Source of the DNA: JABWAJ01 sp038323375
GTDB taxonomy: Bacteria > Bacteroidota > Bacteroidia > Chitinophagales > Saprospiraceae
Assembly: GCA_038323375.1 (NCBI GenBank)
Contig: JBBQGV010000021.1
Coordinates: forward strand, 1-64,000
Length of the DNA: 64,000 nucleotides
Reading direction: 5' to 3'
Shown: positions 34,875 through 44,655 of the stretch, piece after piece
Layout: each line of letters opens with the position of its first letter
Position numbering within the stretch: the first letter of the stretch is position 1
Notes under the pieces: generated by a model
Databases searched by the model: none
What the model was told of the DNA's origin: nothing
What the model saw: only the letters and a program-made list of their open reading frames with translations
Made by a program: the position numbers and the translations under genes

Positions 34875-35681
34875 TCATACTTTTTTTCCAAGTTCAACCG
34901 CGCGGCTCAAAGCGGCATTGGCGCCTTCGATGATCGCTTGTCGCAGATCCTTTTCCGCATAAGACCGGAGCGCTGCCTCGGTGGTACCGCCCCGGGAACA
35001 CACCTTTTCAATCCACTCCCCGCAGGAAAAATCCGATTTATCGTACAACTCGATGGCACCGCGGAAGGTTTGGCTTACCAATAGTTCTGACTCCGACTGG
35101 TTGAAACCCATGTCGCGGGCCGCGCTCATCATGGCTTCCATAAAAAACCAGACGTATGCAGGGCCGCTTCCCGACACAGCCGTTGCTGCGTCAATAGCCG
35201 ATTCCTGCGCCACATAAACCGTTTTTCCGGTCGTATTCAGCAGGTTTTGAACCATAACCAACTCGATGCGCGTGACCTCGTCGGAAGACGTAAAAGCCGT
35301 CATGCCCATGCCGATCTGGGCGGGCAGGTTGGGCATGGCGCGGATGATTTTTCGCGCCCCCAATTGTTCTCCAATCGTTTCGATGCGCACCCCGGCCATG
35401 ATGGACAGGAACACCTGCTGCGGGTCAATCAGCGGGCGCAGACCCTGGAACAAAGCTTCTGAATCCTGCGGCTTAACGGCCAGGATGACCAAATCGGCGG
35501 CCCGGATACAGTTTTCCGGCTCGCCATACACCGTGCCGATGTCTTTTTTACTGAGTTCATCCGCCTTTTCCGGCGATTTTTCTAAGATCATCATGTCTTC
35601 CTTCACGGTAATGTGCGAGCGGAGAAAGCTTTGTGCGTACGTCAGCCCCATGTTGCCGCCACCAATGATGAGTATTTTCAT
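34875..35681 (-). CDS. proC: Pyrroline-5-carboxylate reductase
   Basis: 268 residues. The N-terminal Rossmann fold begins ILIIGGGNMG (3-12), binding NAD(P)H; AVKPQD, the loop MPNLPAQIGMGMTAF and the signature SGSGPAYVWFFMEAM are the hallmark motifs, with the C-terminal helical dimer domain carrying SRGGTTEAAL. It reduces 1-pyrroline-5-carboxylate to L-proline, the last step of proline synthesis, in the cytosol. Monocistronic by spacing. TAACTTTG on the minus strand (35714-35721) is a possible -7 box 33 bases upstream of the ATG. Confidence 0.97.
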   Translation of the reverse strand: MKILIIGGGNMGLTYAQSFLRSHITVKEDMMILEKSPEKADELSKKDIGTVYGEPENCIRAADLVILAVKPQDSEALFQGLRPLIDPQQVFLSIMAGVRIETIGEQLGARKIIRAMPNLPAQIGMGMTAFTSSDEVTRIELVMVQNLLNTTGKTVYVAQESAIDAATAVSGSGPAYVWFFMEAMMSAARDMGFNQSESELLVSQTFRGAIELYDKSDFSCGEWIEKVCSRGGTTEAALRSYAEKDLRQAIIEGANAALSRAVELGKKV

Positions 35682-35915
35682 GGATATGTATTATTGCAGT
35701 GTTTCTAAAGCCGCAAAGTTAGGTTAATTTGTGTAGCTTGTTTAGGTGCGCTGAATGGAACAAACCCTGGTTCCGCCGGGAACCTGATTTTCGGCGGCTT
35801 CAGTGGGAGGCATGCCAGCCAGAGACCGGCAAATATTACATGCGAGACGGAGCCATCGCGCGATCAGGGATGGCACACCTAAAGCACAAAATAATCCCGG
35901 CGCTGCTCGCTTTTT

Positions 35916-38900
35916 TTACCGCAGCACGAACCTTCCCGTCGCCTGAATTTCCCCGTTGCTGATTTCATAAAAATAAAGCCCTGCGCCAGGAAGATCTTTG
36001 TTTTCGATGCGGAAGTGATGAAGCCCTTCCGGGAAAACGTGGGCCTGTTGCGAAACCAACCGACCGGCAACGTCGTAAACATTCAGGGAAACCCCGGTTT
36101 CGCTACCCGTGCGGAACTGGATGTCCCCGGCTGCATTGAACGGATTAGGCATACAACCCAGCAACGTCAGGGACGACAAACCGGTCGGCACCTGCTCAAA
36201 ATCCAGCACAACCGATCCAACCGCCACTTCGCCCTGCCCGTTGAGAAAATAACTTTCGGGGTTGAGGCCCTCTGGTAAAATGCGGAGCGCCGACTGCCAG
36301 TCGGTTGGCGCTTTGGCGCGAAACTGCAACGCGGCTGTCGGTGCCGTTCCCGGACTCAACGGGTTCCAACTCACGCGGATGCGCCCTTGTTCAGCTTCCG
36401 AAGTACCGAAATTGGCGTCGTTCATCGAAGCGGTTGGCGCGATTTCCAGGAATTCGAGCAGATCCGGGTCAAATTGCAACAGGCACTGAAATCCCAACGC
36501 ATCAGATCGGCTCCCTTCAAGTTGCAGGGTGTAAGCTTCGCCCGGCGCCAGCGGGGTATTGGCAGCACTGAAACGCAGGCTTTCGCTGCTGCGTGGTTCG
36601 ATGTTTTGAAGTCCTGCCGGGTTGGCGTTGTTGTTCACATCGCCGATTTTGATCCCGACAAAATTGATGGTGGTATCGCTGCTCAGCTCCTGGATCAGCA
36701 CACTTTCCGGGAAATTTTGTCCAAAAGGGTTGTTTGGGTCGGCGAAGGCGAAATCCTCCGGCACAAACCGCCAGGAGGTATTGTTGCTGAATGCAGTGTC
36801 TATGCTGAGGATGATCCGGCGCAAGAGGATAATATCGAGGGTGGAGACATTGCCCGAACGGTTGGCGTCAGCAGCAATTACCTTATAGGGTGAATTGAGC
36901 AATTGCGTGACCGTAATGTGCCGGCTGATGAGGATGACGTCTACGGTGGAAATGCCGTTGGGGTGGGCAATGTTTTTTCCGGGATCTACTTTATACCCCA
37001 TACCAGGCGGCACCTCGGTGAACGCATAAACCCCGTCGCTTTGGGTGATCAGGGAATCGTTGTAAGGCCCGTTCAGTAAAACCTGCGCCTGGCCGATGCC
37101 TGCACCCGCTTCGGTGCGGAGGTTGCCGTGAATGCGCCAGGTTGGAACGCAGGCATTGTTGGGGTCATCAATGACAAATTCTACGGTGCAGGAACTTAAA
37201 TTCCCGGCATCGTCGCGCGCCCAAAGGGTCAACTGCTGTAAGCCGATCGAGTCGCAATTATAGGCAACGCTGTTCAAATTGCCGTCCGGCGAAAAAGAAA
37301 GTGCCGCTTCGGAACAGTTGTCGGAAAGCACCGCCAATAAATCGCCCGGCACCAGGGTGAGTTCGGTTTCGGCATCCAATTCAAATACCAAATTGCCGGC
37401 GCAAGCCAATGTTGGCGGCGTACAATCCTGCACTTCAAAATTGAGGGTGTGTAAGGTGATGTTTCCACAGGCGTCGGAAACATTGACCAAAAAAGCATGT
37501 TCCCCTTCCGGATATTGTCCGCTGATGCGGTAAAATGAATCCCCAAGTGCGCTGAGCACGCCAAGCATGTCGCTTTGCGGAGGCTGGTTGTTGAGCCTCA
37601 AGCTGTGGAAAACGGTCAAGCTGCCCGGACAGTCGTCATTGATGGAAAAATCAAAATTTACCGCGCCGGTGCAACTTCCGATTGCTGTTGCGCACACGGA
37701 TTGGGAGGAAACAGGAACATGGATTTGCGGTGCCTGATCGTCTGCGACGCGGATAATTTGCTGATACCTGTAATGACCCGTTGAAGCGCCAATTTCCACG
37801 GCTGCGCCGCCCGATGTCACCCGGTAAAACATCTCCCCGTCGGAGTACAGTTCGTAAGGTGTTCCGGCAGGAAAGAAGAATGGCCCGCGCGGGATTTCAA
37901 ACGCGGGGGAAACGCCGTCGTATTCGCACCAGTTAATGAGGGTATGGGTTCGGATGATGCGGTAACATTCCGGGCCACCGGTGTTTTGCTCTATGGTTTC
38001 CGATACCGCAACAGTAATGCTGTCGCAGCCTTCAGTGGTGATCGTAAATGCTGAAAAATTAAGGTCTAAGCAAGAAACGGTCATATCTCCCGGTGTCATA
38101 AAACGGTAGTCGTGCTCACTGCTCAGGGTGATGACCTGGGTGGCAACGGCAGGAGCGTTGCCCGGATTGTCTCTTGCGATCCAAGTACGGGTGATGGTTC
38201 CCACATTGCAGGGGCCAAGGTTTTGCACCACTGAAAATTGAACATCAAAACTACAATTATCCGCAAACTGGGGTGCGTCAAAGGCGGCAGTGAGGTAGGG
38301 TGAAAAGTCGCTGGTGCAGGAAATGGTGCGGTTGGGGGCAGGCTGAACCACTTGCGGCGGTACGCGATCTTCAACGGTCACCAATGAATTGCATTCATTA
38401 AAATTGCCATAACAATCGTACAGGCGCAATACCACTTCAACGGTAGCATTGGTACAAAAAAAGTCAATGCTGTCGCGGAAAAGGCTGTCGGGTTCGTCCA
38501 CAAATTTCAATTTGAATTCGCCGACGCAACAGTCGTCGAAGCTGCCCTCGTCTATATTTGACGGATAAAGGCGCGCAAAACCAGTTGACGTCAGTGAAAA
38601 AGATACTGCGTTGTCGCAAAGCATAAAAGGGGTTTGATCGTCTGCGATTTCCAGCGTTCCCGTCATTTCATTCGTATTGCCGCAGGCGTCTGTGGCTTGG
38701 TATATGATGTTGTGTACGCCTAATGGCAGACCCGGAAAAGGGAGAATTCCTCCGTCGTTGCCATTGACGCCATTGACGTAAGTAGCTTCGCCCAATGGGG
38801 TGAAAATCCTGATGGTAAAGGCATTGCAGGGGTCGTCCACAATCGGCGCCGGAATCAAACCTGCGCCGGTGCAATACCCCAAACCGTTGATCTGTGGAGA

Positions 38901-40625
38901 GACGGTAGCGCTGATGACGATGGGGGGCGCTTCAATAGTGGGCGGGGTCACATCGCGCACCACAATGAACTGGATATTGTCGGCGCCCAGCCCGTCGGTG
39001 CTGTAAATGGCATTCGTGCAGGCATCAATGACAAACCAGGTGCGCCGGATGGTGAAACTGACATCCGTATTGCCGCAAAGGTTAATGCGTTGATCCATAA
39101 AGGAATAGGCCATTCCGCAAAGCGGGTTGTTCACTAAAGTTGGAATGCCGGCCTGGCCGGCGGTTCCATTAACAATACCGGGGTTGGCCTGGTATGCTTC
39201 GCAGGTAAAGGTTAGATCCTGGGGGAATCGAAGTTCCGCCTGCGTGCCCCGTGCAATGGAAATGGTCTGGATTCTGGTGCGCACGTTGCCCACGGCATCT
39301 ACCGCGCGCCAGGTGCGAAAAATCCGAACTTTGGGGTTGCCGCATTGCGTTTCAGTCCACTGATCTGTGTAGGTTAATACTACGGGCGTGCAATCGGTGG
39401 CAATTGCGAAACCCGTTGCTTCCGGTTGCCAGGACGCCGTGCAGGAGATGGTCATATTTGGTGGCGTCGTGAGCGTCGGCAGGGTAAAATCTTTGACATT
39501 GATGTTGGTAATGCAAAACAATTCGCTGCAATCGTCCTGAATCACACCAAGTAAGGTCTGACCTGCATAATCGGCTGTAATTGTATCGCCGAGGTTTTGC
39601 CCTGCATCATTGTAGACTCCGACGGTGTAGAAATCGTAGGTAATCGGAGTGCCGGCCAACAGCATCGCGGGTGTAACCGGAATGATGCAAGTGGCCGGGT
39701 TGAGGGTTACATTGATGGTGCTGTTGCAGGCTAACGAAGCGGTACTCCGCACGATGACCTGCTTTTCAACGGTGGTTGCGCAGCCAGTTTGGTGATAAGC
39801 TCCGTGGGCAGGCACGCCAACATCGAACGTATAGCGCACCTTGTACGTCCCCTGCCCGAGTGTGGAAGGAGAAAACGTTTGTGTGAAAAACGTCTGGTTG
39901 TTTTGCACGCGGGTAATGCTCCAGAATTCACTGGCCGGATCCAGATTAACCACGTTGCCGTCGAAATCGGAGGTGGCGCTGCCCTGTAGGAGTACATTCG
40001 GTGCATTGTCGCAATAGAACGTACCGAGATTTTCAATGAGTGGGTCAGGATAATAGCAAGTATTCGTAACCGGACCAAATACCAGTCCCGGTAAATTAGG
40101 GGATTCCACCAGGGCGTACGACGCGTTGGCATCGCGCACGGCCGTCTGCAACACATAGACCCCGGTGTTGCCAATTTCGGGGATATTCGTACCCTGCGGC
40201 ACAGATAAGAGTGAAGCCCGCAAAAATACCTTATCTGAATCCACCACCCGCCATTGCTGGCCCGAAACCCCGGTGGCGATGATCAATTGGTCGTTGAAGT
40301 AACCGCTGTTTGGGTTGCTTCCATTGGCAATAATAGGCTGGTTGAGACAGGAACAGGCCGGGATGATATCAATAACCCCATCGGCGTTTAAGTCTGTTCC
40401 GCCTTCCGGGATGTTGTTCAGGTTTGTAAATGGCACCATGAAATTGCCCGGTAAGGCAAATTGTACGGCTTCCAGAGGACTGGATATGGGTTCTGCTTCC
40501 GCGAACAATAAGAAGCGGTTTGAAAATAGATCGGGCCATAAGCTGAACCAGAGCGCGAAGGCAACAACGGGAAGATAAACCGGTTTTGGAAAGGCCAAAA
40601 AGCCTTTATGAGCTAGCTTTTGCAT
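35916..40625 (-). CDS. Giant surface protein with dockerin-like, cohesin-like and T9SS type A sorting domains
   Basis: About 1569 residues from the ATG at 40625, which gives a signal-type N-terminus; a GTG at 40784 extends it by 53 residues. Most of the protein is a chain of HYR/Ig-like beta repeats built on 'D.TPP.(I/L)..P....' phrases (RVPPQVVQPAPNRTISC, DVTPPTIEAPPIV) with many cysteines. Near the C-terminus come a carboxypeptidase-regulatory-like fold (RIHGNLRTEAGAGIGQAQV), a dockerin-like pair with calcium-loop patterns (GISTVDVILISRHI and DANRSGNVSTLDIILLRRII), a cohesin-like domain (APGEAYTLQLEGSRSDALG) and a final T9SS type A signal (PNPFNAAGDIQF to GRFVLR). Exported by T9SS; self-pairing of dockerin and cohesin is speculative. 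Confidence 0.88.
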   Translation of the reverse strand: MQKLAHKGFLAFPKPVYLPVVAFALWFSLWPDLFSNRFLLFAEAEPISSPLEAVQFALPGNFMVPFTNLNNIPEGGTDLNADGVIDIIPACSCLNQPIIANGSNPNSGYFNDQLIIATGVSGQQWRVVDSDKVFLRASLLSVPQGTNIPEIGNTGVYVLQTAVRDANASYALVESPNLPGLVFGPVTNTCYYPDPLIENLGTFYCDNAPNVLLQGSATSDFDGNVVNLDPASEFWSITRVQNNQTFFTQTFSPSTLGQGTYKVRYTFDVGVPAHGAYHQTGCATTVEKQVIVRSTASLACNSTINVTLNPATCIIPVTPAMLLAGTPITYDFYTVGVYNDAGQNLGDTITADYAGQTLLGVIQDDCSELFCITNINVKDFTLPTLTTPPNMTISCTASWQPEATGFAIATDCTPVVLTYTDQWTETQCGNPKVRIFRTWRAVDAVGNVRTRIQTISIARGTQAELRFPQDLTFTCEAYQANPGIVNGTAGQAGIPTLVNNPLCGMAYSFMDQRINLCGNTDVSFTIRRTWFVIDACTNAIYSTDGLGADNIQFIVVRDVTPPTIEAPPIVISATVSPQINGLGYCTGAGLIPAPIVDDPCNAFTIRIFTPLGEATYVNGVNGNDGGILPFPGLPLGVHNIIYQATDACGNTNEMTGTLEIADDQTPFMLCDNAVSFSLTSTGFARLYPSNIDEGSFDDCCVGEFKLKFVDEPDSLFRDSIDFFCTNATVEVVLRLYDCYGNFNECNSLVTVEDRVPPQVVQPAPNRTISCTSDFSPYLTAAFDAPQFADNCSFDVQFSVVQNLGPCNVGTITRTWIARDNPGNAPAVATQVITLSSEHDYRFMTPGDMTVSCLDLNFSAFTITTEGCDSITVAVSETIEQNTGGPECYRIIRTHTLINWCEYDGVSPAFEIPRGPFFFPAGTPYELYSDGEMFYRVTSGGAAVEIGASTGHYRYQQIIRVADDQAPQIHVPVSSQSVCATAIGSCTGAVNFDFSINDDCPGSLTVFHSLRLNNQPPQSDMLGVLSALGDSFYRISGQYPEGEHAFLVNVSDACGNITLHTLNFEVQDCTPPTLACAGNLVFELDAETELTLVPGDLLAVLSDNCSEAALSFSPDGNLNSVAYNCDSIGLQQLTLWARDDAGNLSSCTVEFVIDDPNNACVPTWRIHGNLRTEAGAGIGQAQVLLNGPYNDSLITQSDGVYAFTEVPPGMGYKVDPGKNIAHPNGISTVDVILISRHITVTQLLNSPYKVIAADANRSGNVSTLDIILLRRIILSIDTAFSNNTSWRFVPEDFAFADPNNPFGQNFPESVLIQELSSDTTINFVGIKIGDVNNNANPAGLQNIEPRSSESLRFSAANTPLAPGEAYTLQLEGSRSDALGFQCLLQFDPDLLEFLEIAPTASMNDANFGTSEAEQGRIRVSWNPLSPGTAPTAALQFRAKAPTDWQSALRILPEGLNPESYFLNGQGEVAVGSVVLDFEQVPTGLSSLTLLGCMPNPFNAAGDIQFRTGSETGVSLNVYDVAGRLVSQQAHVFPEGLHHFRIENKDLPGAGLYFYEISNGEIQATGRFVLR

Positions 40626-40975
40626 GGGATGTGGAGTAAAATCGGTTTTGAGAAAAATTTTAGCAAACGGGAACACCGTCGCCAAAAGAAAACAGCAAAA
40701 GGGTAAGGCAGTGGTCAGAGAGACCTTACGGAAAAAAAGCCGGCAGGCTTTCAGTAAAATCCAGTACAGGTTTTGGGTAAGCACAGATGAATCAGTGGTA
40801 TTGGCCTCGTTATCAGGGTGTTAAAATGCGGGAGAGTCCTACTGATCGCAGTATAGCTGTTCATGTTCAAGGGATTGGGATGACTGTTCAATATAAAACG
40901 AATACAAATATAGCGAATTTGAGCATTTGACAGTGCTCATTGCCCCCAACTTTAACCTTTAACCTTTATCCATCC
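40626..40975. other. Gap upstream of the giant type A protein
   Basis: Holds the possible extended N-terminus of the type A protein (to 40784) and a TATATTTG box on the minus strand at 40905-40912 that may be its -7 element; GAGCA/TGCTC at 40921-40940 forms a small hairpin. Nothing coding is seen between 40785 and 40975. Confidence 0.4.
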
Positions 40976-43900
40976 TCAAACCTTCCGTTCCAACCCCTCC
41001 AGCAATCCATCCAGCGTAAAGTGCAGGTTATTATTAATGTCGCTGACTGCTTTTTTGATTTTTTCAACCGAAGCATCAATCGTAGGTTTGTCTACCGGAC
41101 CTTCCGCTATGCCCAAAAGGAAAAATTCTATAATTGCCTGAATGACTGATGCCTGGGTCAGCGTCCAGGTTCCGGCACTTTGGTTGTTTTCGTCATATAG
41201 TTCAATAAATACGCATTCCAGCGAATAAGTCAGCGCCAATTTTTTTTCATCGCCGGCAGCCGTCGGAATTTCTATAACAATCATCTGCTGGCGGATAGCA
41301 ACGGTTTCCAACGCTTTTTCGATCAGGAATTTCACCGTTTCGTAAGGAATATCCCGGCCATCCGGAATGCACTCTAAGGCGCGGAAAACGGCTTCCATAA
41401 CGATGAGGAGGAGCTTGTCGTTGCGCACCCATTGCGGATTTTGCAGGGTTTCGCCGATGACTGTGCTGACGATACCCAACACTTGTTCCGGGCTGAGTGC
41501 GGGTTTCCACTTGCCGCGTTTGGGTTTGGCTGCAATGGCGCGCAGGGTTTGTTCAATGGCGGTTGAGATGAGGTTTTTAGGCCCGTCGGGTTTCAGGTTC
41601 ATGATGCGATCTACCTGCCCTGCTGTGTTTTCCAATGCCAAGCGGAAAAGTTCCGGCAGCAATTCCGGCATCGGAAGTTTGGAAGCTTTGAGCGCCGAGG
41701 CGGTATCGCCCAATATTTTTTGGAATACGGCGTCGCGATTGACCAATTCCGGGTGTTCGGAAAAAACGCGCAGAGCCGCGTAAGTGAGCCGTTCGGCTTG
41801 CTCGCGCCGAAAACCGCCAGCGATATCGAATTCGGGGTCTTTGAAAAAAATCAGGTTGAGCAACAGCAGGCTGCGCTTGTCGGGGTACTGCGCCACAACC
41901 ATATCCAGCGCATATTCTGTCAATTCGAGCAATTGCGCCGTTTTGTCAATGGAAGCCTCGCAGCCTTCCGGGAAAACGTAAGCAAAAATGAGATCTAATG
42001 CCTTGTTAAGCAGGACGATCTCTTCTTCATCGCGACCCCAGTGGATGCGGTCAAGCAATGTTTTGCTGCGGGTAACGGCGCGCAAAGACATTTTTAGCAC
42101 CGCTTGGAGTGCTTCGGGAGTCAGGCGCTGGTCTTTGGGCAGGTGGCGGAAAGCATCAAAAACGGCATCCAGCGCAGCGCCCAGCAGAGATTGTTCGCCA
42201 GCGGTGGCGATGACCCAATCAGGGTATTGCACCACCTCGTCGAAGAGGTTGTGTACCAATTGAAGCACTTGCGCCCCGGTCAGGCGTGGCTGCCAGCGCC
42301 CCGAGTCTGGTTTGTCAGAAACCGCTTCCAGGATCTCTTTCAGCGCCAGCGTGAGCAAATATTGTGGCTGGCCATGCTCAGCAGGGATAACCAAGGCCGC
42401 ATTCCTGGCGGTGTGTTCCAAGGCTAAGCGCAGCAATTCGGGCAAGATGCCTGCCTGCCGGAAACTCGAAGCTTCCAGTGCGCCGGCCACTCCGGAGAGG
42501 ATGGCTTGCAGGGCAATATGGTTGGTGACTAAATCCGGCCTTTCGTTCAATACTTTCAGCGCCGAGTTGAGGATTTGGTCGGCCAATTCGCGCTTAAAGC
42601 CGCCGGCGTAATCTATGCCCGGTGTTTTGAAAAGTACCAGATCAGCCAAAATAAGACCTTTCGAATTTGGGTGTTTGCTAATGATGACTTCGAGAATGTA
42701 TTCCAGCAAGTCCATGAGCAGCGGCACCCGGTCTGCGCCTTTCGTGTTGTCGAGGTCGTCCACGTAGTGAAAAACCATGTCTAACGCTTTGTTGAGGATG
42801 GTTTTTTCCTCAGCATCGTCGGCCCATTGGATGCGCTCCAGCACCGCGCGGCTGGTGACCGCCGTGCGAATGCTCAGGCGAATGAGCAGGTTGATGACTT
42901 GGACGTTGAGGCGCTGTTCTTTTGGAATGTTTTCCAAAGCGTCGAAAACTGCGCACAGCACTTCCTGAAGCATGGGTTTGTCCTGCACCTTGTCTGTCAC
43001 CCAGGCCGGGTTTTTCACGACATCGTCGAGGAGGTTGGCCGTAATGTCCAGCAGTTGCGCTTTGGTCAATTGTGGTCTCCATTTTCCCTGTATCGGCGGG
43101 CGGGATATTTCGATTAAAATTTGCTGGAGGCCCATAAAAAGCAGGTGTTCGCCATCGGGGGCAACCGACCCCCAGAGTAAATCGAAATTTTGGGCAGTAT
43201 GTTCCAGGATAAGCCGCACTAATTCGGGCAGGAGATCCGGACGGTTTTTGAGCACCGGGTGTGCTGCTAAAGTACGGGCTACTCCGCTGATGATGGCTTT
43301 GACCCCCTTGTGCCTTTTTTCAATCAATTCGGGGCATTCAGCAACGGCGCCCAGTGCAGCGCGCACCACTTTATCCAACGTGTCTGTGCTGAACGCACCC
43401 TTGATGTTAAACTCATCTTTGGGTGCATCAAGTATAGCTTCCAGGAATGCCATGCCGGTGGATTGGATGAGCAGAGCCTGGCCCTCATTTGCGCCAAGCA
43501 ATTCATCGGAGGAGTGGAACACATAATGTCCAGCATTTTTGACCATGCTGCGCAATAGCATTTGCCCCCACTGGATCGCCTCCTCTTCATCGCCGCCTTC
43601 CCTCGAACGCTTGAAAATATCCTGGGCAATGCCTTTGCTGGTAGCCTTGATGAAGGCCTGAACTTTGGGGTCTGCGCTGATCTCGGAGCTGAGTTCGCCA
43701 ATCGCTTCGGCTGCCGAAATGAAAAGCTTGGGGACAATTCGCTCTGCCGAGGTTTTGAATTCCGCAGCGTTGCTGAAGGTTACGTCGTCTATGGCAGAAA
43801 GGAAACTTCTAATAATGCGGCCATGCGACGAACCGGTGTTTAACGCCCCGGGAACCTGGTTAAAATAGTCAATTCCGATTTCAACTAAGGTGCCGGCCAC

Positions 43901-44335
43901 CAATTGCAGGGGCGAAGTTGGCGGTTCTTTGCCGGTTTCCCATTGCCGGATGCGCAGGAGGGCAACCATGTCTTCTGTATGGATGCGGGTATCATCCGTT
44001 TTGGCCTGATCTTCTTTAAGTAGTACCCAGAAAAGCTCGTAATAGCTTACGTATTCCAGCGCGCCATGCTCATCCAGACCGGCAGTCAACTGGGTTTCGT
44101 GCAGTCTGCCCAATCGCTCAATGCGTCGTACGAACTGAAAGCCGCCCGTATTGTCGTCGTCTATTGAGAAAAACTCCTCTGCTTTCATCGCCGTGGGAAT
44201 GCCGTCGAAGGCAGGCAAAGGCAGGATCAACTCTCTTGATTTCAAGTTTTTAGCGTATGCGCGCTGGACGTTTCTGCCTAATTTGATCGCCGAATTGATG
44301 GCAAATACAATTGCTTCTGCGGTGAGGACAGCCAT
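40976..44335 (-). CDS. Large cytoplasmic-type protein with three ~260-residue internal repeats
   Basis: About 1119 residues from the ATG at 44335. No signal peptide is evident; the N-terminal helix (VLTAEAIVFAINSAIKLG) is only mildly hydrophobic. I do not recognise the family. Residues about 1-360 form a unique part; then three homologous blocks start with LLPELVRLILEHTAQN (about 370), ILPELLRLALEHTARN (about 627) and LLPELFRLALENTAGQ (about 890), each followed by (R/K)W(R/Q/K)P.L(T/S).(A/E)Q(L/V)L, a 'NP.WV' turn and IHWGRDEEEIVLLNKALD-type helices. The pattern is all-helical, like a HEAT/ARM-style scaffold. Not linked to its neighbours by spacing. Function unknown. Confidence 0.7.
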   Translation of the reverse strand: MAVLTAEAIVFAINSAIKLGRNVQRAYAKNLKSRELILPLPAFDGIPTAMKAEEFFSIDDDNTGGFQFVRRIERLGRLHETQLTAGLDEHGALEYVSYYELFWVLLKEDQAKTDDTRIHTEDMVALLRIRQWETGKEPPTSPLQLVAGTLVEIGIDYFNQVPGALNTGSSHGRIIRSFLSAIDDVTFSNAAEFKTSAERIVPKLFISAAEAIGELSSEISADPKVQAFIKATSKGIAQDIFKRSREGGDEEEAIQWGQMLLRSMVKNAGHYVFHSSDELLGANEGQALLIQSTGMAFLEAILDAPKDEFNIKGAFSTDTLDKVVRAALGAVAECPELIEKRHKGVKAIISGVARTLAAHPVLKNRPDLLPELVRLILEHTAQNFDLLWGSVAPDGEHLLFMGLQQILIEISRPPIQGKWRPQLTKAQLLDITANLLDDVVKNPAWVTDKVQDKPMLQEVLCAVFDALENIPKEQRLNVQVINLLIRLSIRTAVTSRAVLERIQWADDAEEKTILNKALDMVFHYVDDLDNTKGADRVPLLMDLLEYILEVIISKHPNSKGLILADLVLFKTPGIDYAGGFKRELADQILNSALKVLNERPDLVTNHIALQAILSGVAGALEASSFRQAGILPELLRLALEHTARNAALVIPAEHGQPQYLLTLALKEILEAVSDKPDSGRWQPRLTGAQVLQLVHNLFDEVVQYPDWVIATAGEQSLLGAALDAVFDAFRHLPKDQRLTPEALQAVLKMSLRAVTRSKTLLDRIHWGRDEEEIVLLNKALDLIFAYVFPEGCEASIDKTAQLLELTEYALDMVVAQYPDKRSLLLLNLIFFKDPEFDIAGGFRREQAERLTYAALRVFSEHPELVNRDAVFQKILGDTASALKASKLPMPELLPELFRLALENTAGQVDRIMNLKPDGPKNLISTAIEQTLRAIAAKPKRGKWKPALSPEQVLGIVSTVIGETLQNPQWVRNDKLLLIVMEAVFRALECIPDGRDIPYETVKFLIEKALETVAIRQQMIVIEIPTAAGDEKKLALTYSLECVFIELYDENNQSAGTWTLTQASVIQAIIEFFLLGIAEGPVDKPTIDASVEKIKKAVSDINNNLHFTLDGLLEGLERKV

Positions 44336-44655
44336 GTGTTGGGTTTTGGATAAAGACAAGGAAAATTATCGGGGCAAATTAGCTATTTTTTTTAGGTTTA
44401 ATACAACTGTTCTACCGCACTTTGAAGTAATAAATTCTGGTTGGACAATCAGGTTTTTATCCTTATTGTGAACCGTTTTTTAAAAAATCTTTATGTTTGT
44501 CTCCACCTTTTGCGCCTGTCTACTACAAGTTAAGGGCTTGTTAAAAAAAAATGATGCAATCCGGATTTACGTCCAACCATCATATCTCATTTTATCGAAA
44601 CAAACCGGGAGCGTATACCGCGTAGCTGCCGGGATGTTTACTAAACTTTGAACCT
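44336..44655. other. Divergent intergenic region, no gene seen
   Basis: AT-rich spacer of 320 bases between the repeat protein (minus) and the glucosaminidase-like gene (plus). It should contain both promoters, but no clean TTG/TAnnTTTG pair is seen. No coding frame or strong repeat. Confidence 0.4.

Noticed and set aside
35729..35962. 77-residue plus-strand frame between proC and the type A protein
   Set aside because: Overlaps the 3' end of the type A gene on the other strand, basic and aromatic random-like composition, no conserved feature.
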